A stretch of DNA of 64,000 nucleotides from Anodontia alba. Its lineage: Eukaryota > Mollusca > Bivalvia > Lucinida > Lucinidae. How positions within the stretch are numbered: position 1 is the first letter of the stretch; each line of letters starts with the position of its first letter. Of this stretch, positions 1-11,173 are shown piece after piece. The stretch covers positions 68,365,925-68,429,924 of the forward strand of contig OZ024823.1 of assembly GCA_964016985.1 (NCBI GenBank). Direction: 5' to 3'. Both the position numbers and the translations under genes were made by a program. Under the pieces are notes generated by a model. The model was not told the DNA's origin. It searched no databases and saw only the letters and a program-made list of their open reading frames with translations.

Positions 1-1465
1 GCTGTGTAATGACACTATATCACATGTCTTGATAGTCTTCAATCTGTACCATCTCTTTCTCCTGTAGAATCCTCACTTGCAGAATCATCTCTTGCCTCTT
101 TTGACATTATCCCATCCTCTTTGCCATTGAAATGTCCTAACAGAATGGGCTAAAGCCCTTCTGTACCAAACAATTAATAACTAACAACTATCTACATAAG
201 TCTGTATTCTTCAGTGGGTAACTAGGTAAAGAAGTCAAGTGACGTTACATCAAAACATCACAGTAGTCTATTGAAAGATATGCCATTAGGATATTACAAC
301 ATGTTGGGGGAGATTTCTAGTTTAGAAATTGTAAGTTTTTGACTGTAAGTACATTGTAGATGATGATTTTACATGTAAAATTCTAAACTTAAATAGCACC
401 ACCCATTTACACCTCAAGGATTACCAGGACCTCTGATGTTAATTTAAGGGTTAAAATACATGTACACTGGAACATTGTTATAAAGTGGTTAATTATAAGA
501 TGGATTTTAGATACAATATGGTTTAAAGATAGATCCTAAAAGTGTTGTATCCAAACAAAAATGTATAGGTTTTTCTTTACAATTTCCTTTATAAAAAAAT
601 TCATGTTCTTGAATCTCAATAGCATTGTTTAATCAAGATGATTCTGACTGGACACCAGTACCAAGGTTTGAAAAGAAAAACATAGTTACATGCTCTGCTA
701 TCATAAGCCTTAAACTGTTTGTGAAATGAAATTCGATGTTTTAACTTAATGTTTTCATAAACAGGTATGAAACAGCATGTAGTATGCGAAGATTGGCTTT
801 TGGTACTAAACATTATAGATGTAAAAAATTTTGAGATAATATTTTAAAAGTTTGAAAATTGCTGTTGGTATGCAGCAAAACTTCTCAATGTTATAACTAT
901 GAAACATTATGGAGATGTCAGCAGGCTTGGTATCTGTATTTCTCTGCGACTTTGATCCAGGACAGTTTTGATAAAAAATGGAGTTTTAATTCATTATATT
1001 ATTGATAATAGTATACACTGTATTGACATTTTATCTATAGCATTCTCATGGCAAATTCATCAGCTTATTGATTAAAAAATCTTTAAAAGTTGGCCTTTGA
1101 AACAAACAACACAAGAATGAAAGTCGGAGTCTTAAGTCCAATATTTTGGACAAAAAGTAAAGCAGAAAGAGGAACAATTTGTTTAAAACAGCTTACTGAT
1201 TTTCTGGGAAAATATGGTTTGTCATTCCACATTTCATAGTATTATTCTCCTTGGTGTCCTGGAGCCCAATCTGGTACATGTATTTTGGAAAATCAATTTC
1301 TGCTGAAGCCAGTGGTAGGGGTGCATATGCAGCCTTGAAAGTTTGACAGTACTTCATATGAAGCCCCAGTAAAACTTTAGACAAAGACTATTGTATTTTC
1401 TCAGATCTTTTTGACATACCTGAATACAGGTAAACAAGGAATAAATAAGTATGATAGATATTTAT
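1..1465. other. AT-rich sequence with no recognised gene
   Basis: No open frame here resembles a protein family, and there is no tandem array or hairpin-ended element. The short open frames at 616-813 and 1193-1384 (minus) have no recognisable motif. I read it as intergenic or intronic DNA flanking the repeat cluster. Confidence 0.6.
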
Positions 1466-1581
1466 GCCCCCAGCTTCAAAGAACCTGGAGGGACATATTG
1501 TTTCTGGGGTATTTATCCAGCCATCTGTTGGTCCATCTGTTTATCATCCTTTTATTGTGAGCAAGATATCTTGATAATTAT
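1466..1581 (+). mobile_element. Pearl/HINE-like element, 5' end fragment (TGCCCCC family)
   Basis: It begins with a hairpin of the form TGCCCCC..GGAGGGACATATTG, a diverged version of the 5' end seen complete at 15771. The sequence stops about 115 bp in, where another element (from 1582) takes over. No 3' end of this family lies downstream, so it is a truncated or interrupted copy. Confidence 0.55.
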
Positions 1582-1747
1582 TTGTCCCCCGACGTGAGTT
1601 GAAGGGGACTATAGTAATGGGTCCGTCCGTCCGTAGACACTATCTTGTCTCCACAACTCCTCCTTCAGTTTTCAGGGGATTTTGATGAAACTTTCCAGTT
1701 ATTGTTCCCATGACCTGAAGATGCAAGGTCATGCTCGACTGATTTTT

Positions 1748-3387
1748 ATAAGCCCGTTTGAAAAACGGGACGTATTATGTTACGGGGTATGGTGTCCGTC
1801 CGTCCGTCCGTAAACTTTTTCGTTTCCGGCTAACTCCTCCTACAGTTTACATCCGATCAAGCTGAAACTTGGTATATAGTTAGACCATGATGTGGCGCAG
1901 CGCATATTGTTTCGAGGTTACAGTCCACCAAATGTTTGCATAGTTATGCCCCTTAGAAAATTTCTGTAAACTTTTCATTTCCGTTTAACTCCTCCTACAT
2001 TTTACATCCGATCAAGCTGAAACTTCATATATAGTTAGACCATGATGTGGAGCAGTGCATATTATTTCGAGGTTACAGTCCACCAAATATTAGCAGAGTT
2101 ATGCCCCTTTGAAAATTTCAATAGACTTTTCGTTTCCGGCTAACTCCTCCTACAGTTTACATCCGATCAAGCTGAAACTTGGTATAAAGTTAGACCATGA
2201 TGTGGCACAGCGCATATTGTTTCGGGGTTACAGTCCACCAAATGTTTGCAGAGTTATGCCCCTTAGAAAATTTCTGTAAACTTTTCATTTCCCGTTAACT
2301 CCTCCTACATTTTACATCCGATCAAGCTGAAACATCATGTATAGTTAGACCATGATGTGGAGCAGAGCATATTGTTTCGAGGTTACAGTCCACCAAATAT
2401 TAGCAGAGTTATGCCTCTTTGAAAATTTCAGTAGACTTTTCGTTTCCGGCTAACTCCTCCTACAGTTTACATCCGAACAAGCTGAAACTTCATGTATAGT
2501 TAGACCATGATGTGGAGCAGCGCATATTATTTTGAGGTTACAGTCCACCAAATATTAGCAGAGTTATACTTCTTTGAAAATTTCGATTAATTTTTAGTTT
2601 ATGGCTAACTCCTCCTACAGTTTACATCCAATCAAGCTGAAACTTCAAGTACAGTTAGACCATGATGTGGAGCAGCGTGTATTGTTCCGCAGTTACAGTC
2701 CACCAAATATTAGCAGAGTTAAACCCCTTCGAAAATGTCTATTAATTTTTTGTTTCCGGCTAAATCCTCCTACAGTTTACATCCGATCAAGCTGAAACTT
2801 GATTTGTAGTAAGACCATGATGTGGAGCAGCGCATATTGTTTCAAGGTTACAGTCCACCAAATATTAGCAGAGTTAAACCCCTTTGAAAATTTCTATTAA
2901 TTTTTTGTTTCCGGCTAAATCCTCCTACAGTTTACATCCGATCAAGCTGAAACTTCATAAATACTTACATGATGATGTGGAGCAGCACATATTATTTTTA
3001 GGTTACAGTGCACCAAATATTTGCAGATTTATGCCCCTTTGAAAGTTTTTGTAAACTTTTCACAGCATATTGTTTAGAGGTAATAGTGTGCCAAAGGCTC
3101 ATATGAGCTTATAATATAGCCATGCTTCTGTGGTGTGTCCTCCGTCAGAAAGCACTTCTCCCTAGAAGCAGCAAACTTTTCCCTTAATTTCCTGGCCAGC
3201 TTGGACCCTTAGGTTACAGTTCACCAAATATCAACAGAGATTATGCCCCAATGAATTTTTTTTTTTTTTTTTGTAATTCCACTTACAGTTTATATCCGGA
3301 ACACTGAATTATACAGGAGCCAGTTAATGTACTGCATCTTATTACTTGCCACGGGCGTATAATGCCCCGCTTGGCGGAGCTCTTGTT
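1748..3387 (+). mobile_element. Complete pearl/HINE (Helentron-like) non-autonomous element
   Basis: The 5' end is an AAGCCCGTTTGAAAAACGGG hairpin, followed by (TCCG)n at 1794-1812 and about eight 155 bp monomers. The 3' end has the subterminal inverse ACGGGCGTAT, a small hairpin (CCCCGCTTGGCGG) and the terminus GCTCTTGTT. It interrupts a monomer of the surrounding array between 'gattttt' and 'accagag' with no target duplication. This is the insertion behaviour known for Helentron-like elements, which enter T-rich dinucleotide sites. There is no coding capacity, so it must have been mobilised by another element's rolling-circle protein (inference). Confidence 0.7.
1830..3060 (+). repeat. Tandem array, about 155 bp monomer, ~8 copies
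   Basis: The phrase 'taactcctcctac' recurs at about 1831, 1986, 2142, 2297, 2452, 2606, 2762 and 2917. Each monomer has 'gatcaagctgaaactt' early and 'gagttatgcccctttgaaaatttc' late. Copies are roughly 85-95% alike by eye. The size and context fit the bivalve 160 bp satellite/pearl-core class. The 64-residue open frame at 2601-2795 is only an open reading of one monomer. Confidence 0.85.
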
Positions 3388-4049
3388 ACCAGAGTTATAG
3401 CCCTTTGCCAATTTTCCATCCATCCGTCCATCTGTCAGTCCGTCCATAGACACAATCTTGTCTCCGCAACTCCTCCTACAGTTTTCAAGGGATTTTGATG
3501 AAACTTTCCAATTATTGTTCCCATGACCTGAAGATGATCATATTTTATCGAGGTCATGCTCGACTGATTTTTACCAGAGTTATAGCCCTTTGGCAATTTT
3601 TCAACAGTAAGTCTTGTCTCTGCTACTCCTCTTGCAGTTTACAGTGGATTTTAGTGAAACCTTCCAGTTATTGTTGCCATGATCTGAAGAGGATCATATT
3701 ATACAGAGGTCACGACTGCTTTTTACCAGAGTTATGGCCCTTTTTCAGTTTTAGCCATTTATCAACAGAAGTTCTTGTCTTCGCATTCACCACATACTGA
3801 CATTTCAAACGTCAGGGGACACTTGGCCTGCGGTCTTTTATTTAGCTAGTGCCTTGAAACTTGGTGAGCTTACTGGGGCTTGGGAGTAGATTACTAGATT
3901 AATTTTTAGAAAAAAAATTGGATTAATATTGTGAGAGTTATGTCCATTTTTAAATGTCCATTTTTAAACGCTCTTTTTGAAAAAAACCAGCCATATTATG
4001 TTATCGCGTTGTCCGGCTATCTGTCCGTCCATCCGGCATAAACAGTACT

Positions 4050-5193
4050 TATGCGCGCCATAACTAGGTAACTGTAAAGAATATTTTGATGAAAGTTCAT
4101 AGCAATGTGTATGAGATCAAGACGGCATGTCGCTTACAAAAATGGTTGCTCTCCCTTTCTTAATTTCTGAGTTACTGCCCTTTGATGAGGTTTCTACAGA
4201 CTGTTCTTGTGCGCGCCATAACTAGGTAATCGTAAGGAGTATTTTGATGAAATTTCATAGCAAGGTGTATGTGGTCAAGAGGGCATACTGCCTACAAAAA
4301 TGTTTGCTCTCCCTTTCTTAGTTTCTGATTTACTGCCCTTTGATTAGTATTTTACAGACTATCCTTGTGCGCATCATAACTTGGTAACCATATAGAATAT
4401 CTGAATGAAACTTCATAGGAATGTGTATGATGTCAAGATAGCATGTCCTGTGCAAAAATGATTGCTCTCCCTTTCTTACTTTCTACTTTCCTTTGATTGG
4501 ATTTTTTCCATACTATCCTTGTGCATGCCAAAACTAGGTGACCATATAGAATATCTTGATGAAACTTTATAGCAATTTGTATGATATTAAGACAATGTAT
4601 CTCATACAAAAAAAAAATTGCTCTTCCTTTCTCAATTTCTGAGTTACTTTCCTTTGATGAAATTTTAGACTGACCTTGTGCATACCATAAGTAGCTAATC
4701 ATATGGAATATCTTGATAAAACTTTAATGCAATGTGTATGAGGTTAAGACGGTGTATCAAGTACAAAAAAGATTGCTCTCCTTTTCTTAGTTTCTGAATT
4801 ACTTCCCTTTGATGAGTTTTTTTTTTTTTCACACTATCCTTATGCATGCCATAACTAGGTAACCATATGGAATATCTGAATGAAACTTTATAGCAATGTG
4901 TATGAGGTCAAGACGGCGTGGCGCATGCAGAAATGACCACACTCTCTTTCTGTCTTTCTGAGTTACTTCCCTCTGATTAAATTTTTTACTGACCTTGTGC
5001 CTACCATAAGAAGGTTACTGTATTGAATATCTTGATATATCATTATAGCAATACTTATGAGGTTAAGAGGTAGTGCTGCATACAAAAAAAATTGCTCTCT
5101 CTTTCTCAGAATGTGAGTTACTTCCCTTTGATGAAATTTTTGACTGACCTTGTGGGTACCGTAAGTAGGTAACTGTATGAAATATCCTGATGA
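4050..5193 (+). repeat. Tandem array, about 157 bp monomer, left half
   Basis: About seven monomers carry 'ccataactaggtaacc', 'cttgatgaaacttta' and 'gagttacttccctttgatga'. Several hold runs of 8-11 T between the last box and the next monomer. The minus-strand open frames at 4433-4702 and 4963-5220 are array sequence, not genes. Confidence 0.8.
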
Positions 5194-5203
5194 AACTTTA
5201 AAG

Positions 5204-5330
5204 GCTGTGGCTACTGACAACCGGTTGTCAGTAGCAATTCCGCTATTGACAACCGGTTGTCTATAGCGATTTCGCTACTGACAACTGGTTATCTGTAGCA
5301 AAATCACTGCTGACAACCAGTAAGATGTTT
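5204..5330. repeat. Left terminal inverted repeat with palindromic units
   Basis: The perfect palindrome GACAACCGGTTGTC lies at 5216-5229 and 5248-5261, and a degenerate copy at 5280-5293. They are spaced 32 bp apart with the linker 'agtagcaattccgctatt' or similar; a fourth half-copy follows. Regular spacing of palindromes at a transposon end suggests transposase binding sites (inference). Confidence 0.75.
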
Positions 5331-6030
5331 TAAAGTTTAAAGTCTTGATCAGTATCATCAGTTTCAATATAGAATGATTATTTAATAACTACAAGAAGGA
5401 TATAATTAGTTTTATTTTTAAAAGCACTTTTTATAAAGTTCACATGCAGATATAAGAAATTTGCAAAGACAGTAAATATACATGAAAGATTTTGTAAAGC
5501 AATATTCAAGTAGAATAGAGAAATACCTGAATCTCCTGATCAGACTGCTCCTTCAAGAGCAGAAGCTGTCTGATGAGGATCTCAACTCTTTGCTCATGAT
5601 GGTCTATCCCAGTTCTCAGATTGCCATACTGTTTCTAATCCTAAGACAATTTTGTTATTTACAAAAATTTACCATAATGTCATATTACAGCTGTTAAACT
5701 CTTTTGGGTAACTAGCAAAGAAAAAGGGTATGGTCTGATCTTGGTCTACTCTCAAGCACAAGACTTTGTTTCTCAATATTTAGGGTATGTAGGTATTTAC
5801 AGTACTTCTTCTAATCATAAGTCATCTTTGTTATTCACATTTACCAGTTACCATAATGTCATAAAACTGTCATTAAACCACATTGGGTAACATATGAATG
5901 CAGTGATCGCAGTCAGAACCATGGATGTATAAACTGGGCTTAAGGGTCATTATGATACATTATCTGATGCTGGAAACCTTCAGTGGTGTGTCTTCTGTTG
6001 GTATTACTACATGTACTTAATTGCACAGTG
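5331..6030. other. MULE internal sequence with a diverged direct repeat
   Basis: No gene is recognisable. A block of about 80 bp at 5635-5712 ('ctaatcctaagac..ataatgtcat..gggtaac') recurs in diverged form at 5811-5892. The 71-residue open frame at 5482-5697 overlaps the first copy and has no known motif. Confidence 0.5.
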
Positions 6031-6845
6031 TTATGTCCCCCCACCGAAGGGGAGGGGCATATTGTTTTTGCTGCAGGCGTTAGTGTTACACTTAATGCCT
6101 GTTTGATATCTCATGAACCATTGGCTGACACTGATTCTTATCAAATTTACATTGATATACAGCATATATCACTGTGACAGGTTAAACAACTGGTTAGATT
6201 TGGTTACCCTGACCTAATTTTCAAGGTATCAGCGAGACTGTTGAAATTAGGTAAAAAAAAAACATTTGTAAGTGTAATTTCACATGAACTTTGGTTGGAA
6301 TCTTACCATATTTGTCTAGATGTATCACTGGGACAAGTTAAATTGATTAGGTTTTGGTGACCTTGACCTGGTTTTCATAGCTTGGCTTAACATGCCAAAT
6401 TAAGGCCAAAAAGGATGTATTTGCTGGTTCTCATGAACCATTGATTGGATTTTTACCAAACTTGCATGAATATATGCTTGTGACTGGATGAAGAATTGAT
6501 TTAAGGTTATGGTGACTTTTATCTAATTTTCAACATCACACTAAGCTTATATACATAGTATCTCATAAACTACTGGAAAGAATCCGTACCAACTTTCATG
6601 AAAATATAATTGGGATGGGACAAAGAGCTGATTAGACCTTGGCCTAGTTTTCAAGGTCACAGCTACACTAAAGCTGTTGAATTAAAGTTAAATAGGGCTT
6701 GTCAATGTCTGCATGGTATCTCCTGAGCTGATGGGTGGCTTTTAATCAAATTTACATTATTTTATCACTGGTACATGATAAAGAGTTGCTTAGTTATTAT
6801 GACCTTGACCTAATTTTCAAGGTCATTGCAGGATTTCATTTATAG
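6031..6845 (+). mobile_element. Pearl/HINE-like element (TGTCCCCCCACC family), 3' truncated
   Basis: The 5' hairpin TGTCCCCCCACCGAAGGGG..GGGGCATATTG is followed by monomers of about 140-150 bp with 'ctcatgaacca', 'ttatcaaatttacat' and 'gaccttgacctaattttcaaggtca'. The same family is complete at 37263-39011. No 3' terminus is present here. The array fades near 6845. Confidence 0.6.
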
Positions 6846-7006
6846 CAACATTTGGCTATGATGTCTGTTATCTGTATCCAAACTCAATCAAAGAAATCCA
6901 AAAAAGGTTAAAACTATGTTGATACATGAAAAATGTCTTCTCCGTAGACACCTGTCTTTGTCTGTATATGTTGCAAAAGTTAAATTGATAAATAAAAGGT
7001 ATTTGT

Positions 7007-7311
7007 TTGTTTGTGTTGAGGTTTTACGGCCCAGTCAACCCAATGGGGTATTGTCGAGCACGGTCAGTTTACCTAACCACAAGTTTACTGGGCAGGCTTA
7101 GTCCTCTAAGCGGTTAACCAGTATTGTGCACATTCTTTCGCCAGAAACTGACAACTGCCCTTCTTGAATCAGCGGAAGGGAGAGAATGACCGTAGAAAAT
7201 ATTTCACGATCAATCTCCACGAAAGAATGTTGCTGACCTCGGCGGGGGTTGAACCCGCGACCTCCTGGTCTCCAGTCGGACGGCGCATCCAACTGAGCCA
7301 CCGAGGCCAGC
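7007..7311 (-). mobile_element. tRNA-derived SINE, copy 1
   Basis: This 305 bp insert is flanked by the 13 bp duplication AAAAGGTATTTGT (6994-7006 and 7312-7324). Read on the minus strand it starts with a tRNA-like head (7235-7308) containing an A box (TGGCTCAGTTGG) and a B box (GGTTCAACCCC). It then has a tRNA-unrelated body and ends with a short CAACACAAACAA-type tail. It is about 95% identical by eye to the copy at 45463-45767. Such elements are transcribed by RNA polymerase III and moved by a partner LINE. The open frames across it are not genes. Confidence 0.85.
7235..7308 (-). tRNA. tRNA-like head of SINE copy 1 (pseudo-tRNA)
   Basis: The acceptor halves GGCCTCG and CGAGGTC pair with one wobble. 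The T arm GCGGG-TTCAACC-CCCGC is perfect. The D arm is distorted and the anticodon arm is not canonical (CTGG-AGA-CCAG), so no amino acid is assigned. This is a SINE promoter module and not a functional tRNA gene. Confidence 0.65.
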
Positions 7312-7640
7312 AAAAGGTATTTGTAATTTATATTTTGTTTTTTTGACATGGATAAATCTGTGTTATCATAAATGAATTAAAACACATATTTGGCCTATGT
7401 GTCTGTCTGTATTTTGTTGTGAATTGAAATTTTGACTGCTGAATTCTCTGCACAATGTATTCTGAAGTCAAAGAATGCAGTTTACCTTCAAAAAATTTGT
7501 TGTAATTCACAGTATGTGTCTAAAATATAATGGTTAACAGATCTGAAGTGGATAGAAGTTGGTGTATTCATCTTTATTTATCTTACTAATCATTACTTTG
7601 AAATGTCTACAGACAGGATATATCTACGGACAAGACATTT

Positions 7641-8075
7641 TTAGCTCACCTACATGAAAGTACAGGAAGAGCTCTTGCACTATCCGTGGCATTGGCGTTG
7701 GCAGCGGCGTCGGCGTTAACAAAAATGTTAGTTTTACATCAAAGTTTTGATGGATTTAGTTTATATTTGGTATAATTGTAGATGTTGGTTCAAAACTTTA
7801 TTGAGCCCTATCCACACCCCTGCTCATGACCTATAGGTCAAGGTCACAGACTTCGAAATTTTATGTTAAAGTTTTGCATCAATGTTTTTAAGGTCTCTTA
7901 ATTTCTAAATCCTTGCATGGATTTACTATATATTTGGTATGATAATAGATATTATTAGTCCAAAATTTTATTTGGCACTACCCCAGGTCAAGGTCACAGA
8001 TTTTATGTTAAAGTTTTGCGTTAAAGTTTTTAAGATCTCTTAATTTCTAAATCCTTGTATGATTTTATGAACTTA
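7641..8075 (+). mobile_element. Pearl/HINE-like element 5' fragment (AGCTCACCTACATG type)
   Basis: It starts TTTTTAGCTCACCTACATG and shares 'agtacaggaagag' with the fragment at 20698. About two monomers follow ('gatggatttagtttatatttggtat', 'caaggtcacag'). No 3' terminus is visible and it merges with MULE internal sequence. Confidence 0.5.
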
Positions 8076-8239
8076 GGTGTCCAAAAAGGCGTTTTTTTTT
8101 TGAAACAATATAACACTAATTTTTGCCCATTTTTGGACCATTTTGCTTGGTACTATGGCAAACATGAATTCCAAAATGTATTTAAGGGGTTTTGGGCTGC
8201 TGAAGGCGGTCTCTCAGCACTTCCCTGAAACAAAAATAA

Positions 8240-8734
8240 TGTGTGTAAGTCTATTGTAATGCATAATAGAGGCATATAACAAGCCTTAGGTGAAAAAAAT
8301 TGCATCTGATCTTGGCAGAGCCATATAGCCTAAACTGTATTTCTGTGTCAGTTCATTCAGTACATCTTTAAGCTTGTGATCTTCCATTAATTTTTTTCTG
8401 TTTTATTGTCTGTTTAACATTATTGATTTCTTTGTTTATAACACTTTCATCTATTTTAGATGATACATACTGCCTAATATTTTTGGTTTCAACATTCATT
8501 TCAATAAAGGGTTTTATTTCATAATTTCATCTGCCTTCAGATGGAGTACATTGGCAATGTATGTGCTGAGACAGGATGATTATGGTCAAAGATGAGTTTT
8601 GTTACTTTATATTTTTCTCCATTACTATCAAGATGAAGCCTGAGAACAGCTGAACAACCAGTTGCAAAATATTGCTGCACAGGTCTTTTACCCTCACTCC
8701 TTATTCTTGGTTTGCCATAATGTTTTTCACACAA
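8240..8734 (-). pseudogene. MULE-type transposase N-terminal zinc-domain remnant
   Basis: The frame 8537-8734 contains KHYGKPRIRSEGKR, then YFATGCSAVLRL, then YKVTKLIFDHNHPVS. The Cys..His-x-His arrangement ending in HNHPVS is the FAR1/FLYWCH-like zinc-binding module found at the N-terminus of many Mutator-like transposases and of ZSWIM-type proteins derived from them. Downstream on the minus strand other frames still read like the following linker (for example NVETKNIRQYV). Frame changes and stops show decay. The DDE core and SWIM finger are not visible. It lies inside an element with MULE-like ends, which supports the call. It could instead be a remnant of an unrelated FLYWCH protein. Confidence 0.5.
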
Positions 8735-8786
8735 AAGGTGATATTTATTGTTTTATCTTAACAGTAAGTCAGTGAAATAGTTATTA

Positions 8787-10016
8787 TTGTCCCCCGCCTT
8801 TTTGAAGAAAAGCGGAGGGACACTGTTTTTGGTTTTCCTTGGGGCGTGGTGCGTGGTTCCGAATTTTTAGTAGGTACTTTGTCCCCTTAACTCCTCCCAC
8901 AGTTTTTGTCCGATCCTTTTGAAACATTACAGGTGTTTTAAGGATGGTCTGAAGATGTGCATGTGGTTTTTTCAGAATCCTGAAGTTATTTTTTATCACT
9001 TTTTACACATTTTGAACTTAGACATTTTTTGTGTTCTAATATTACAGAAGTCTATAGGGAGTAGGTAACTTGTCCCCTTAACTCCTCCCACAGTTTTTGG
9101 CCGATCCTTTTGAAACTTTACATGGGCTTTTAGGATGGCCTGAAGATATGCATGTGGTTTTTTCAGAATCCTGAAATAATTTTTTATCACTTTTTCTGCA
9201 TTTTTAACTTAGACATTTTTTGAGTTCTAATACTACAGAAGTGTATAGGGAGCAGGTACCTTGTCCCCTTAACTCCTCCCACAGTTTTTGGCCGATCCTT
9301 TTGAAACTTTACAGGTGCTTTAAGGATGGTCTGAAGATATGCATATGGTTTTTTCAGAATCCTGAAATTATTTTTTATCACTTTTTACACGTTTTGAACT
9401 TAGATATTTTTTGAGTTCTAATATTACAGAAGTCTATAGGAAGGTACCTTGTCCCCTTAACTCCTCCCACAGTTTTTGGCCGATCCTTTTGAAACTTTAC
9501 GTGGGCTTTTAGGATGGCCTGAAAATATGCAGATGGCCTGAAAATATGCAGGTGGATTTTGAGTTCTAATATTACAGAAGTCTATAGGGAGCAGGTAACT
9601 TGTCCCCTTAACTCCTCCCACAGTTTTTGGCCGATCCTTTTGAAACTTTACATGGGGTTTTAGAATGGCCTGAAGATATGTATGTGTTTTTTTTAGAATC
9701 CTGAAATAATTTTTTATCACTTTTTCTGCATTTTTAACTTAGACATTTTTTGAGTTCTAATACTACAGAAGCATATAGGGAGCAGGTACCTTGACCCCGT
9801 AACTCCTACCACAGTTTTAAGGGTGCTTTAAGGATGGTCTGAAGATATGCATGTGGTTTTTTTCTGAATCTTGAAATTATTTTTTATCACTGGTTTCCTG
9901 CTTCAATACTTAGGTAAGTGATACAGGACCAATGGTCCTCTGGTTAACTTTACAATTTTTAACACCTCAAATAAAAATAAGGTGGGGACATAAATTCCCC
10001 ATGGAATTTGCTTGTT
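8787..10016 (+). mobile_element. Complete pearl/HINE-like element (TGTCCCCCGCC family)
   Basis: The 5' end TGTCCCCCGCCTTTTTGAAG forms a hairpin with AAAAGCGGAGGGACA. Six monomers of about 190 bp follow, beginning 'gtccccttaactcctcccacag' at about 8881, 9070, 9261, 9450, 9601 and 9792; the one at 9450 carries an internal deletion. The 3' end has the subterminal inverse AAGGTGGGGACA, a 7 bp hairpin AAATTCC/GGAATTT and the terminus GCTTGTT. A short foreign 3' end (GGACCAATGGTCCTCT) lies inside at 9918-9940. The 60-90-residue minus-strand open frames repeat with the array and are not genes. Confidence 0.65.
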
Positions 10017-10077
10017 ATTAAAAGAATTTTGTACATTTGTGTAAATGATGTTTCAAAATCAATTCTTAAATAATATC

Positions 10078-10134
10078 TTACCGGTTGTCAATAGCAAAAT
10101 CGCTATTGACAACCGGTTGTCAATAGCCACTTCC
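10078..10134. repeat. Right terminal inverted repeat with palindromic units
   Basis: The palindrome GACAACCGGTTGTC is at 10108-10121, with a partial copy (ACCGGTTGTC) at 10079-10088. The outermost bases CAATAGCCACTTCC are the inverse of the left end with a few mismatches. The end abuts the second copy of the duplicated target. Confidence 0.75.
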
Positions 10135-10144
10135 AACTTTAAAG

Positions 10145-11060
10145 CAATGTGCATGAGGTTGAGACTGTGTGTCGCATACAAAATTGATTGCTCCCCCTTT
10201 CTTAGTTTCTGAGTTACTTTCCTTTGACTGCTTTTTTTTCAGACTATCCTTGTGCACACCATAACTCGATACCCATATGAAATATCTTCATGAAACTTTA
10301 TAGCAATGTATATGAGGTCAAGACGGTATGTGGCATGCAAAAGTAATTGCTCGCCCTTTCTTACTTTCTGAGTTACTTCCCTTTGACTAAATTTTTGACT
10401 GACCTTATGCATACCATTAGTAGGTTACTATATAGAATATCTTGATGGAACTTTATAGCAATATGTATGAGGTTAAGAGGGTGTGTTGCGTACAAGAAAG
10501 ATTGCTCTCCCTTTCTCAATTTCTGAGTTGCTTCCCTATGATGAAATTTTTGACAGACCTTTTGGGTACTGTATGGAATGTCTTGATGAAACTTTATAGC
10601 AATGTGTATTAGGTTACGACGGTGTGTCACATACAAAAAAGATTGGTCTACCTTTTTTTTTGTTTCTGAGTTACTTCCCTTTGATGAGTTTTTTTTTTTT
10701 TCCACACTTATCCTTATCCGTGCCATAACTTGATAGAATATCTTGATGAAACTTTATAGCAAGGTGTATGAGGTCAAGACAGTGTGTCGAATACAAAAAA
10801 AATTGCTCTCTCTTTCTCAGTTTCTGAGTTACTTCCCTTTGATTAGTTTTTTTACACTATCTATATGCGTGCCATTACTAGGTAACCATATAGAATATCT
10901 TGATGAAACTTCATAGCAATGTGTATGATGTTCAGACAATCTGTCACCTACAAGAAGATTGCTCTCCCTATCTCAGTTTTTGAGTTACTTCCCTTTGACT
11001 ATTTTTTTTTTCAGACCATCCTTCTTCATGCCATAACTGGTAATAATGGCAACATAACAA
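10145..11060 (+). repeat. Tandem array, about 157 bp monomer, right half
   Basis: This is the same monomer as 4050-5193, resuming directly after the MULE-like element and its duplicated target. About six copies lead to the 3' terminus at 11173. The minus-strand open frames 10373-10726 and 10985-11368 are readings of this array and its edge. Confidence 0.8.
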
Positions 11061-11173
11061 GTATACATTTGTAAAAGTCCACATATTTTATGCCTTTGTC
11101 CAACTATATAGATTGGGTACCCTTGTAAAATGATAAACAGGCATATACTGCCCTGCCTGGCGGTGCTCTTGTT

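Larger units (their letters stand above)
1582..3835 (+). mobile_element. Pearl/HINE-like element (GTCCCCCGACG family), split by a second element
   Basis: The 5' part (1582-1747) starts TTGTCCCCCGACGTG, followed by (TCCG)n and a monomer containing 'caactcctccttcag..gattttgatgaaactt'. The array resumes at 3388 with the same monomer. The right end near 3795-3835 contains TTCAAACGTCAGGGGAC, an approximate inverse of the left end. The 1748-3387 element sits in the host context 'gattttt|accagagttatagccc'. An intact monomer of this array (3569-3590) shows that context uninterrupted, so the two halves are one element. Confidence 0.6.
5204..10134. mobile_element. MULE-like DNA transposon (about 4.9 kb, decayed)
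   Basis: It is flanked on both sides by AACTTTAAAG (5194-5203 and 10135-10144), a 9-10 bp target duplication of the size typical of Mutator-like elements. The termini are inverted: both ends read GTGGCTAYTGACAACCGGTTGTC going inward and continue with repeated 14 bp palindromes. A minus-strand remnant at 8240-8734 resembles the N-terminal zinc domain of MULE transposases. The catalytic core was not found, so the copy is non-autonomous. It hosts a SINE and three pearl-like elements. Superfamily is an inference from target duplication length plus the protein remnant; a hAT (8 bp) or other origin is less likely. Confidence 0.65.
3968..11173 (+). mobile_element. Pearl/HINE-like element, split by the MULE-like transposon
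   Basis: The left part starts near 'ctctttttgaaaaaaacc', a diverged form of the 1748 element's 5' end, with tccg repeats at about 4024. The right end (11136-11173) reads GCCCTGCCTGGCGGTGCTCTTGTT, closely matching the 3' end of the 1748 element, so the two are one family. Array monomers ('gccataactaggtaac..cttgatgaaacttta..gagttacttccctttgatg') occupy 4050-5193 and resume at 10145. The break falls inside a monomer. Confidence 0.65.

Noticed and set aside
5482..5697. 71-residue frame as a host exon
   Set aside because: No domain, no convincing splice context, and it overlaps a diverged direct repeat inside the MULE.
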